A DNA stretch of 64,000 nucleotides from Mytilus californianus (taxonomy: Eukaryota > Mollusca > Bivalvia > Mytilida > Mytilidae), in NCBI RefSeq assembly GCF_021869535.1, contig NW_026262712.1, positions 104,970,140-105,034,139 of the forward strand, written 5' to 3'. The translations under genes and the position numbers were made by a program. Shown piece by piece: positions 1 through 11,800 of the stretch; positions within the stretch are counted from its first letter, which is position 1, and each line of letters opens with the position of its first letter. A model generated the notes under the pieces. The model did not search any database, was not told the origin of the DNA, and saw only the letters and a program-made list of their open reading frames with translations.

Positions 1-180
1 TAAAATGCTCCGCAGGGCGCAGCTTGATACGACCGCAGAGGTCGAACCCTGAACAGTTGGGGCAAGTATGGACACAACATTCAAGCTTGATACAGCTCTG
101 AATTTAGATTGTGATTAAATATTTGACACAGCATAGGTTTCTGACACAGAATGAATGTGGTCTAAGAACTTAAAAATTTT
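1..180. repeat. Head module of a dispersed composite (pearl-like) repeat, copy 1
   Basis: Shares a long similar stretch (GCAGAGGTC-AACCCTGAACAGTTGGGGCAA, then GGACACAA-ATTCAAGCTTGATACA) with copies at 16255, 28405 and 42637. Here it precedes the 126/136-bp satellite. Cut by the window edge. Confidence 0.8.
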
Positions 181-2750
181 AAATTGGACATTCACCTATT
201 ATGGTCCAATATCCAAAATCTAAATACATGGTTAGATTCAGCATATCAAAGAACCCCAAGAATTCAATTTTTGATGAAATCAAACAAAGTTTAATTTTGG
301 ACCCTTTTGATCTCAATGTGGACAAAAATGATAACAGGGCCCAAAAATCAAAAATCTAAATACATGGTTAGATTCAGCATATCAAAGAACCCCATATATT
401 CAATTTTTGTTGAAATCAAACAAAGTTTAATTTTGGACCCCGATTTGGACCAACTTGAAAACTGGGCCCATAATCAAAAATCTAAATACATGGTTAGATT
501 CAGCATATCAAAGAACCCCATATATTCAATTTTTGTTGAAATCAAACAAAGTTTAATTTTGGACCCCGATTTGGACCAACTTGAAAACTGGGCCCATAAT
601 CAAAAATCTAAATACATGGTTAGATTCAGCATATCAAAGAACCCCATATATTCAATTTTTGATGAAATCAAACAAAGTTTAATTTTGGACCCTTTTGATC
701 TCAATGTGGACAAAGTTGATAACGGGGCCCAACAATCAAAAATCTAAATACATGGTTAGATTCAGCATATCAAAGAACCCCATATATTCAATTTTTGTTG
801 AAATCAAACAAAGTTTAATTTTGGACCCCGATTTGGACCAACTTGAAAACTGGGCCCAAAATCAAAAATCTAAATACATGGTTAGATTCAGCATATCAAA
901 GAACCCCATATATTCAATTTTTGTTGAAATCAAACAAAGTTTAATTTTGGACCGTGATTTGGACCAACTTGAAAACTGGGCCCATAATCAAAAATCTAAA
1001 TACATGGTTAGATTCAGCATATCAAAGAACCCCATATATTCAATTTTTGTTGAAATCAAACAAAGTTTAATTTTGGACCCCGATTTGGACCAACTTGAAA
1101 ACTGGGCCCATAATCAAAAATCTAAATACATGGTTAGATTCAGCATATCAAAGAACCCCATATATTCAATTTTTGATGAAATCAAACAAAGTTTAATTTT
1201 GGACCCTTTTGATCTCAATGTGGACAAAGTTGATAACGGGGCCCAACAATCAAAAATCTAAATACATGGTTAGATTCAGCATATCAAAGAACCCCAAGAA
1301 TTCAATTTTTGATGAAATCAAACAAAGTTTAATTTTGGACCCTTTTGATCTCAATGTGGACAAAATCGATAACAGGGCCCAAAAATCAAAAATCTAAATA
1401 CATGGTTAGATTCAGCATATCAAAGAACCCCATATATTCAATTTTTGTTGAAATCAAACAAAGTTTAATTTTGGACCCCGATTTGGACCAACTTGAAAAC
1501 TGGGCCCATAATCAAAATCTAAATACATGTTTAGATTCAGCATATCAAAGAACCCTAAAAATTCAATTTTTGTTAAAATCAAACTAAGTTTAATTTTGGA
1601 CCCTTTGGACCTTTATGTAGACCAATTTGAAAATGGAACCAAAACTTAAGAATCTAAATACACGGTTAGATTCGGCATATCAAAGAACCCCAATAATTCA
1701 ATTTTTGATGAAATCAAACAAAGTTAAATTTTGGACCCTTTGGACTTCAATGTGGACCAATTTAAAAACGGGGCCCAAAATCCAAAAACTTAATACACGG
1801 TTAGATTCAGCATATTACAGAACCCCATATATTCAATTTTTGTTTAAATCAAACAAAGTTTAATTTTGGACCCCGATTTGGACCAACTTGAAAACTGGGC
1901 CCATAATCAAAAATCTAAATACATGGTTAGATTCAGCATATCAAAGAACCCCATATATTCAATTTTTGTTGAAATCAAACAAAGTTTAATTATGGACCCC
2001 GATTTGGACCAACTTGAAAACTGGGCCCATAATCAAAAATCTAAATACATGGTTAGATTCAGCATATCAAAGAACCCCATATATTCAATTTTTGATGAAA
2101 TCAAACAAAGTTTAATTTTGGACCCTTTTGATCTCAATGTGGACAAAGTTGATAACGGGGCCCAACAATCAAAAATCTAAATACATGGTTAGATTCAGCA
2201 TATCAAAGAACCCCATATATTCAATTTTTGTTGAAATCAAACAAAGTTTAATTTTGGACCCCGATTTGGACCAACTTGAAAACTCGGCCCATAATCAAAA
2301 ATCTAAATACATGGTTAGATTCAGCATATCAAAGAACCCCATATATTCAATTTTTGTTGAAATCAAACAAAGTTTAATTTTGGACCCCGATTTGGACCAA
2401 CTTGAAAACTGGGCCCATAATCAAAAATCTAAATACATGGTTAGATTCAGCATATCAAAGAACCCCATATATTCAATTTTTTTTTAAATCAAACTAAGTT
2501 TAATTTTGGACCCTTTGGACCTTTATGTAGACCAATTTGAAAACAGAACCAAAAATTAAGAATCTAAATACATGGTTAGATTCGGCATATCAAAGAACCC
2601 CAATAATTCAATTTTTGATGAAATCAAACAAAATTAAATTTGGACCCTTTGGACCTCAATGTGGACCAATTTAAAAACGGGGCCCAAAATCCAAAAACTT
2701 AATACACCGTTAGATTCAGCATATTAAAGAACCCCAAGAATTCAAGAATA
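181..2750. repeat. Satellite array, mixed 126-bp and 136-bp units (about 20 copies)
   Basis: Each unit starts near TAAATACATGGTTAGATTCA. Unit starts are at about 221, 357, 483, 609, 745, 871, 997, 1123, 1259, 1395, 1520, 1655, 1790, 1915, 2041, 2177, 2303, 2429, 2564 and 2699. There are two classes: 126 bp (ending in a GGACCAACTTGAAAACTGGG module) and 136 bp (ending in GATCTCAATGTGGACAAA). They alternate partly regularly (A-A-B, A-A-A-B). Because 126 is a multiple of three, runs of A units stay open and give apparent proteins; these are not genes. Confidence 0.95.
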
Positions 2751-2789
2751 AAACCCCATTGAAATTGATCAAGAAATAAGCAATTTATA

Positions 2790-3025
2790 CGAAGTATCTT
2801 CTTTTGCACAATACTGTGCAATTGATTATTTCTTGCTATTGGGCAATACTGTACAATTGACAATTTCTTGCTATTGCGCAATATTGTGCTATTGGATATT
2901 TCTTGCTATTGCGCAATACTGTGCAATTGAAGATTTCTTGCTATTGCGCAATACTGTGCAATTGAAGATTTCTTGCTATTGTGCAATACTGTGCAATTGA
3001 AAATTTCTTGATATTGCACAATACT
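2790..3025. repeat. 35-bp tandem repeat, about 6 copies
   Basis: Units of GCAATACTGTGCAATTGAAG plus ATTTCTTGCTATT. One or two relic units of the same motif follow the head module in the copies at 16450, 28535 and 42828, so this is part of the same composite family. Confidence 0.85.
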
Positions 3026-3189
3026 TATTATATAATAATTTACACATCCTGTTTGGTGTGTATCTCCTACCATATCATTATTATTTGCTTTTAAATATAA
3101 ATCAGAAATAACCAAATTAAAATTTTAAATTTTAAAAGAAAAAAAAAAGGAAAAAAAGAAAAAAAAAATCCCCCCCCAAAATTTTTTGA

Positions 3190-3824
3190 ACCCCCTTATG
3201 ATTCATCACCCCCAAACTCAATCTCAGCCTTCCCTTTGTGGTATGGTACCTTGCAGTACAATTTCAGAGAGATCCATACACTTGAACACAAGTTATTGTC
3301 TGGAAACTAGAAAAATGCTTATTTTTGGCCCCTTTTTGGCCCCCAATTCCTAAACGTTTCGGGCAATTACCCCCAAACTCAATTCCAGCTTTCCCTTTGT
3401 GATATGGAACCTTGTAGTACAATTTCAGAAATATCCAAACACTTACACACAAGTTATTGTCATGAAACTAGAAAAATGCTTGTTTTTTGCCCCTTTTTTG
3501 GCCCCTTATTCCTATCATTTTGAGGCAATTACCCCCAAAATCAATTCCAGCCTTCCCTTTGTGATATGGAACCTTGTGGTACAATGTCAGAGAGATCCAT
3601 ACACTTACACACAAGTTATTGTCTGGAAGTTACAAAAATGCTTATTTTTGGCCCCTTTTTGGCCCCTAATTCCTTAACTGTTGGTACCATAACCCCCAAA
3701 ATCAATCCCAACCTTCCTTTCGTGGTATTGAACCTTATGGTAAAATTTCATGGAGATCCATTCACTTAAACTAAAGTTAGAGTGCGAAAACCAATGTGTC
3801 TTTGGACGACGCCAGACGACGCCG

Positions 3825-3859
<35 letters not shown>

Positions 3860-3920
3860 CAACGTCATACCAATATACGACCAAAAAATTTTTAATTTTT
3901 GCGGTCGTATAAAAATTATG
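3190..3920. repeat. 165-bp tandem body and GAC-rich tail of pearl-like element
   Basis: About 3.5 units of roughly 165 bp with GATATGGAACCTTGTGGTAC and ACACAAGTTATTGTCTGGAA, then a CGA/GAC microsatellite (3808-3860) and the closing motif GCGGTCGTATAAAAA. The same body occurs at 28700-29650. Confidence 0.85.
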
Positions 3921-5699
3921 TCTGAAAAAGCAAAATATATGTAATAGCTATCCTTCAACCATCATATTATATTTGTTATAGATATATGGTCAAATTAAAT
4001 AAAGATAAAACTCCCAAGAGTTTGAACTGAAATGTACATTTCAGTTTTCCTGTTAAAAAAAATTTAAATCAGTTCATGCAGTTGGAATTATTTTTAGCAT
4101 GTAATCTACTTTCTTATACAGGCTTCACACAGAAGATCTATTCTCAGTTGGTAGGCTTCACACAGAAGATCTATTCTCAGTTGGTTTGATTCTCACCAAT
4201 TTTTATAGGATTATAAATACCCTCTGAATTTAAGTGTTTTTTTTTTTTACTTTTAGTTTTATTTAGGATGATATTCTAATTTTAATTTACACTGCTTTTC
4301 ATTTTGAAAAAAATAACATTTTATAAATACTGTAAGACTTTTACCTGATATATTTGTTTTTTGCCCATGCAAAAAATGAAAGCATTTAGAGTAAATAACA
4401 GACATATTGTAAGAACCTTGGAACCATTGTCTCTCACCATACATTAGAACGAATGTCTAATGCTGCATTTAGAGGACTTTACTCTATTTCATCATATACA
4501 CATTTATGAGGTGCAATGTATTTGGTCACTTCATCTTTCTGTCCAGAGCAGCACAGTATTGTTTCATGTCTAATGCTGCATTTAGAGGACTTTACTCTAT
4601 TTCATCATATACACATTTATGAGGTGCAATGTATTTGGTCACTTCATCTTTCTGTCCAAAGCAGCAAAGTATTGTTTCAATACTACTGTAAACTTTTCTT
4701 AAACTTTGGAAGTTAAAAAAAATATCAAATATGCATCATTCAAGTATTAATAAATTTACTTGGGTTGATGTGTTCCATTATTGTAGAGATGACAAAATGT
4801 GTGTAAAGCTATATTAAATGCATACTAAGTGTACATTTATATCAACCAAAATGCAGCATTAAGATTATGATTTGAAAAGTACAAGCAGGAAGTAAAACAA
4901 GAGTTAATATATACAATAAACATCACCAAATCTGTATAAGGAGGAATAGAAGGTTTGTATATATATCAGTATATTTACATAGATTGATCACTGGAATAGA
5001 AGCCCAGTGAAAAGGATTAAATATAGAACTATGCAAATATGTGACTTTTAACAATAACAATTTGAAAAAAATATATATTTGTCAAGACATGGTGATATAG
5101 TAAATTTGCATATGAAACAAAATAAAGCCAGCTTTATTCCTACTTTAAGCAAAAAGTGTAATATTTATATAGATATACCAAAATCTGCCATGCATGTTCA
5201 AAATAAAAGCAGTCAAACCCTCCCTTACATTGCTTGCATACATGTTCCATAACCAATTTTGAAGGATTTACATAATAACCTGCAATATGGACACTTTACA
5301 CAGGAAATTTACATAACTTGAAAACAAAACACAAAAATAATGAAAATAATATAAAGTGCATAAACAGAAAGAATGAAACTGAATTTTACCACAGACCATA
5401 AAATAGTAGAAAATAAAATAGGAAATTACTTGTAATTTAATATTTTACTGTTAAATTATCTGAAATTTATTCTTATTTCCAGCATTTTTATACTCAATAA
5501 ATCTTTTCAAAAACTGATGATAAAACCCTTCACAAGATAAAAGATAGATAAAGTTAGTTTGACTGCAAGCTGATGATGATCGGAGATGTTAACATAAGAT
5601 TGCTAATTATCAAGGCTAAATCAGGACAGCTTATGGAGAAGTTCCCAATATAATGTGAGAGCATGCCGCAACCCAAGATTATCACACGCAGCAACATAC
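3921..5699. other. Remaining intron sequence left of exon 30
   Basis: AT-rich, with no exon I can support. It holds two simple tandem duplications: a 32-bp one (4121-4186) and a 114-bp one (about 4453-4685). The missing myotubularin catalytic-fold and PH exons are not here. Confidence 0.6.
5466..5471 (-). promoter_or_regulatory. Possible intronic poly(A) signal AATAAA
   Basis: AATAAA on the gene strand about 85 bases after the in-frame stop reached by reading through exon 30. It would allow a shortened transcript lacking most of the myotubularin domain and the PH domain. In sequence this AT-rich, chance occurrence is likely. Confidence 0.25.
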
Positions 5700-5819
5700 T
5701 TGAACTTCTCCATGACCCACTAGCACGAAACGCATTGGCAGCCCGTGTAAGCATCGTACTTCCTCGAGGGGATGATCTCAGTTGGACTTCATCAATAGAG
5801 TCAAGGGAATCGCGACTTG
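5700..5819 (-). CDS. Sbf: Sbf exon 30 (Ser/Arg-rich insert, residues 1328-1367), last exon in window
   Basis: Encodes [16 protein letters not shown] and [12 protein letters not shown], in the position of the variable G-S-R-rich loop of vertebrate SBF1. Acceptor tctctag|CA fits exon 29 in phase. The proposed donor TTCAA|gtatgt is moderate. If it is not used, the frame continues 49 codons to a stop at 5554-5556, which could be an alternative, truncated 3' end. Confidence 0.8.
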
Positions 5820-8800
5820 CTAGAGAAGCAAAAATATGAACAACACATAAGTAAGAAATAACTGTTTTCTTTTCCAATATGAATAAAAAAGGCTGTGCAT
5901 TAAATTCCATGAAAAAGCAACCCAACAACACAAAAAAATAATAATAAGATTTAATTTTTTTTTTAAACTAAAAACAGTTATTTCTATTTCCAATGTATAA
6001 GCAGTAAACTTGTCCCCAACAATTATGTATGTTTTTCCAAGTAACAAATCCAGTTGAAAAAAAACAATTTGAAGCAAAAAGATATAAAAATCCATTGATA
6101 GGAGAAATTTTCAAAGTTTAAAAAAAAATTAAACTGCAAAACCAATAATTTCCACTTAAAAACATGTTACTCATAACTGAGTTCATTTCATGTTTAGTTT
6201 ACTGAATACATTGGAATGTATAAATCATGAACTCACTCAATTTTGTATGCAAAATATTAATATTTTTTTCTTTGAACCTGAGAACTGTGATTCTAATACA
6301 AATTTCAAAAAGTACTGTCATGACATGTAAATATTTGTTACAGTTCATGATTTTTACACATAGCATCATAACAAAACCATATCTGTCAGTTGATATCATA
6401 CAATTTCCCCCTAATTTCAAATCTTGATAAACACCAGTAACTTTAATATTGTAAAGCTAATAGAAACAACTTCTCTCGTTTATCCTATTAATCAGTTTCA
6501 TACATTAAAGTATTCATTAACCTGAACCAGTTGATAATTTTAATGACGTTTTTGAATTCCTTTGATGTTTGAGCTCCAAAGTTTACACATACTACCTAAC
6601 AACTGACAATTACAGTATTAACTACGTTGTTTATTCCATTGAGAATGATTTGTTACCAAAAATAGGATTCTATTAACAATTTCCATATACTGTGGATTCT
6701 TTTATTTTCGTGGATACCAATTATCGTGGACTGAGGACGAATTGTATTTTTGCTAATTCATGGTTTTACCAAAGTCATTACCAAAGTCAAAGCATATAGA
6801 AAATTTGCACTTCAATCAATATTTGAATTAGTGATCCACCTTTACTTGCAAAATCCACGAAAATTGATATACCACGAATAATAATGAATCCCCAGTATGT
6901 CAAATAATTTTATCATCCTGAATATGCATCAGATATTTGGCACTGGACATAAGGTAACCAACAATAATCATATACAATTCTTATTTTTACATTCAAATGG
7001 AACAAACCCATGCCTACATCAATCAAGCTCTGTTTATGTTTATTTCAGTATTGAAACACATACAAATTCAAGCATAAGCATACTTATATATGTAAAAATC
7101 GCAAATTTTGTGATAAAAATAAAATCACGAAAATATCAACTCTCATAACTTTGATCTTCAGGAAGATCAAAATCAAAGACAAGAAAAGTGGCAAAATATG
7201 ACTTTTCTAACAGGTTTGACCTTTGTAATCACAAAATTTAATCTCTGTGAAAATAAACCACATAAGTATCTGTTTTTTTCCTTTGTCATTTTTAGTGTCA
7301 AAGAGACAAAATTCTTCCCTTATCTAAACTGTTCAATTTACACGTATATGACTTGAAGGTATGGCACTTTTGTAATAGTATAACAACTTCTAGAAGCAAT
7401 TGAAGCATTTCTCCATCATTTTCACACAATAAACGATTATATGATAAGCACCCATAAAAGCCCTTTATATAGTTCCATTAGTGTGTTTCAATAATGTTTT
7501 AGTAAGATCATTTTTAAGGCACCTATGTTTTTAGGTAATGCAGAAATCTTATACTGTTTATGATCTAGAAAAAAATATCTGTAAAAAAATCTTGAGCAGA
7601 CTTTCATTAGGTCTACACAAGAATTTATTTCTGTTTTCTAATTCAAAAGGCTATTCAAATTGCAGATAATTTTCCTCAATCAAATAAAGTTATAAAAGAA
7701 AATTAAGAGAATTTTAAAATAAATACAAAATGATGAAATGTTTTTTAATTAAACCATTTCCTTGGAAATTTTTTTATAAGAAATCAAACTACAAACTTAT
7801 AGCCTATCAAATAAGCATTTTGTTCTAATTTATACTTTTCCTAAAATAGCAGCAAGAAATTGTGCTCTAGGGGTCAGAACTCTTTCAATGATGACCTCAG
7901 CTTTGTATGCACATTTCTAGGCTTGAAACATTTGACTATAATGTAGATATAAAACTCAGAATGTCTTATAATGCTGATACATATGTTTTCAGTAAAGCTT
8001 ATCGTAAGAAGTATCTTGAAGTATCAAAGTATAACACTAACTATTTACGTCTTAATTTTTTTTATAGAAACAAATTCCGACAAATCTGAACAGAAAAATG
8101 TCATCAAAGATAGAGAACCTTATTAAGTGAAATTGAATATGATTGGATGCAGGATTTATATGTCATCTTATTTACTTACTGCTATATTCATAGTCATAAT
8201 CATCTGAGAAATAAATGACAATATAAAATATGTGTATAAAATATTAATACTACTTATACATATGTTTAGGACAAAATTAATCAATTGCACTAAAAAAAAA
8301 AATTATAATAATTGCATGTGTTCCCCAAAATTGGAAATTAAAAAATTTAATAAGTCATATATGAAAAAATTTAAAATTAGTACATTTGTTACTTTTCAGA
8401 TAAAAATTTACACAAAAAATTTTGCAAACCTTGTTCTTTTACTGGGCTTTAAACTGAACTTTTTTTTTACAATCTAAAAAAAAAAGTCTTTCACTAACTT
8501 TTTTTCTGTATTTTGCACACAGTGCTAAACCATGCTAAAAAATAGATTAAGCTAAAACAAAACAAAAATAAACCGAACCCACAAATGAATAAAAATAAAT
8601 GCTAAGTCAAAAAATAGGTGCAAAGTAGAAGATAAACATTCTGAATAACATCTCTACAATGCTATAAAGTGGAAAAGTGACAATGTTCATGCTACTCCTA
8701 CACATTTGAGACATCAGATTGCCTTCCATGTTTTATTTAATATACCGCTCTCATGAAATTAAACAAAAAATTCATTTGGATGTTTCAAAATTACATTATT

Positions 8801-11800
8801 ATCCGTCAATGCTTGACATGTGAAATTTCATTTCTGGAGACAGGAATCTAAAACTTTGTCAGTTAAGAAGGACAAAAAATATATTGGTGGACTGGAAATT
8901 AGTTTTGAATTTTACTGATCATACCAAGGTCTTTTAAATTCATATAAAAAGCTTTGACACCTTAAAAACTATATCAAAATATAACTGACAGAACAATCTG
9001 TTTGAATTGACAAAAAAAACCTCACAAAATAAAAACTATTTCAAAAACATTTGACATAAAACTACGAAATGAGATCTTGGTTAGGAATTTTCAATATAAA
9101 TGTAATTAGTTTGGGCAAACCTTGTTGCCTGCTCATAATTAGAAACAATCTAATTAAAATTTTTTTAAAGATTTAAAAATCCACTGTATTCAACACTGCT
9201 GTGCTCATTTTCATAAGTAAATCTTACATGATTGTGATTTAGGTTTAGTAACCCTTTGTAAACTCCCAGTCTTTAAAGCTCTTCTGTTCATATCAGGGGT
9301 CTCTGGGACATTAATCCCTGCCATCATTAGTGAGTCTAGACTAGTCAGAGAGTCGCTACACGATCCACGATATCTCTCACTGTTTGGTGTAGCTGACACA
9401 AGATTGGAGAAATACCTCTCCTGTTCAATACTAGAAGATGTTTCACTGCCCGCTGTTCCTGTATAGATATACAAAATTTCTTCAATGTTATAAATACATT
9501 ATTTACTTAAATAGATCAAAACATGATCTTATCATTAAAATAATAATATCAGTCAGCTGTTTAAATTGACAAAAACTAAAAAAAAATTACAAAAGTTTTC
9601 AAAGATGTACAAAATCATTTAATATGGTTCAACTACAATTATGGACAAAGGAAGATATTCTAAATACTACTTTAACAATGACATCAGTGAAATTTTTTGA
9701 ACAGATACTAGATGCACAATTTATGTAATTTTCTTGGCAAGTTTGATTAAATGCATTATCATGTAACTTGAATACCAGAATATATATTTCACTGATAAAT
9801 TTTTTGAACTGTTCATGGATAGGATGTACGTATTGTTGTGCTCAATGTAGTGTTTTGATATTCTCAAAAGTAGTGATAAAGTCTGGAAAATTTAAAACTG
9901 CCAAGCCAGGCAAATGAGGGTTTTGATTACATCAATGCAATCATTACCCACCCCCCCCCCCCCCCCCCAAAAAAAAAAAGCAAGTAATAGATGTCCCATT
10001 CCTCAATTCTCTTCTGTGTAAGCCAATAGTCCTTACCTGACGTTGTGTCATGTTTTAACATTCCCATTAATCCTCTACTGTGTAAGCCAATAGTTCTTAC
10101 CTGACGTTGTGTCATGTATTAACATTCCCATTAATCTTCTACTGTGTAAGCCAATAGTCCTTACCTGACGTTGTGTCATGTTTTAACATTCCCATTAATC
10201 CTCTACTGTGAAAACCACTGGCTCTGATCAGTAAAGCTTTCGTCCTAGGATGCCGCCACGTAATTACAGGGAATCTAAAACACAGGAATACAATTGCATA
10301 TTCATTCAGCAAAACTTTGTTTACAATATTGTATTTTTCTTTTTATTCCAGAAATCTTCTTTAAATCATACATCCAGTAGTTTGATTTCTGTATAGGTGG
10401 ACATGAATATTCAAATAAACACATGTGTGTACAGGCCTCTACAATAACTTTTTTTTCAACTTGTCCAGTAGGACAAGTACATACCAAAACTTACTTGTCC
10501 GAATGAAATTGTAACTTGTCCAAAAAAAATCTTAATAATAACCTTTTTTGCATTTTAAGTTGATTCAAGGCACAAAATGAATTAAAACAATAGAACAGAA
10601 TTTGATTTATATCTTTTGATATACTTTTCAAAAACCTGAGTCGAGAACAACTGAATCTAGTCATGTCACAGAACGTAGGTTCTAGCTTTCTTCAATGCCA
10701 AAGTCTCATCAGACTCTGCACATGAGGCACCGTCTGATAGGCCTGTCAATGTACACTCATTGGATTTGTATCTTGGTTTTTAAGTTGAAAAAAAGTTTTT
10801 TTCAAATGCAATCAATAAAAAAAAGAAGATGAGGTATGATTGCCAATGAGACAACTCTCTGCAAGAGACCAAATGGCACAGAAATTAACAACTATAGGTC
10901 ACCGTATTCCAAGTATTGTTTTTTTCTACATATGATCAAATATGATTTTGTGAGTTTTATGGTAAATAATTTCTTCATTTTTATTTAAAAGATTTTTTGG
11001 TTAAAAAAATTACCGGTATGGTATTTATTATAAAGCAACAGAATAAGGTCGGAAAACAAGGTACTGATTTGTCTTGGTCCCGAAATGTCTCCTGCGTTGC
11101 CAAACTGTCTATTAATCATGTCTATGAAATATGTCTCCTACGGTGCCAAACTGTCTATTAAATTTGAAGCCGAATCGTTTCCCAGCTGGCGACGAACTGC
11201 CTTGAAAAGTTACCTACCTACAAAGCGCATCGCTGATTCGGATCAGTAAGACTGGTTTCCGAGAAAAGTATGCCTTTTACATCTTAAAAAGTACCCGACA
11301 AAGAACCAGTTTTAAAGTATCGATTGCAAGTAAACATGTCAAATTAATACTTGTTTTTATCTTCTTTTCTTGTTTTTTTGTTTATAATTACTTTGTTCAA
11401 CAAAGTTGGATTAAATTTATTTTCTGCAGAATAATTTTACTTGTCCCGTCGGACAAGCTTGATATAGCTTTTACTTGTCCGACCTTTTTTTCCTCTGGTA
11501 CCGGACAATCGGACAAGCGTTATTGTCGAGGCCTGGTGTAATTTGATTTCTATATAGATAGACAATACTTATTCCAATAAGCAAAACAGTGATTTTTTTT
11601 TTATACATTTGTAAATTTCCATCATATCACTTGTTGATGTCTTGTACCAGATTTGTTTGCTTCATGAAGATCTCTTCATATACATTATACCCGTGTGTGA
11701 GGGTTTATTAAAAACCATCAAATAGTTTTATAAGAGTTCTTACAATGTCAAAATTTATTTTGTTTCATGCTCATCTTCATATGGTACTACCATATGTGAA

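Noticed and set aside
307..2487. Several overlapping plus-strand frames of 60-188 residues with a repeating KSKYMVRFSISKNP motif
   Set aside because: They follow the 126-bp satellite units and break at every 136-bp unit; no start context, no domain, and the repeat is non-coding elsewhere.
4121..4186. Duplicated 32-bp segment encoding LRIDLLCEA on the minus strand, thought of as another Sbf exon with duplicated end
   Set aside because: No match to the expected myotubularin sequence, a stop just upstream, and no pyrimidine-rich acceptor.
5820..6095. Minus-strand frames next to exon 30
   Set aside because: Hydrophobic low-complexity translation of AT-rich intron; the real exon starts at 5819 after tctctag.
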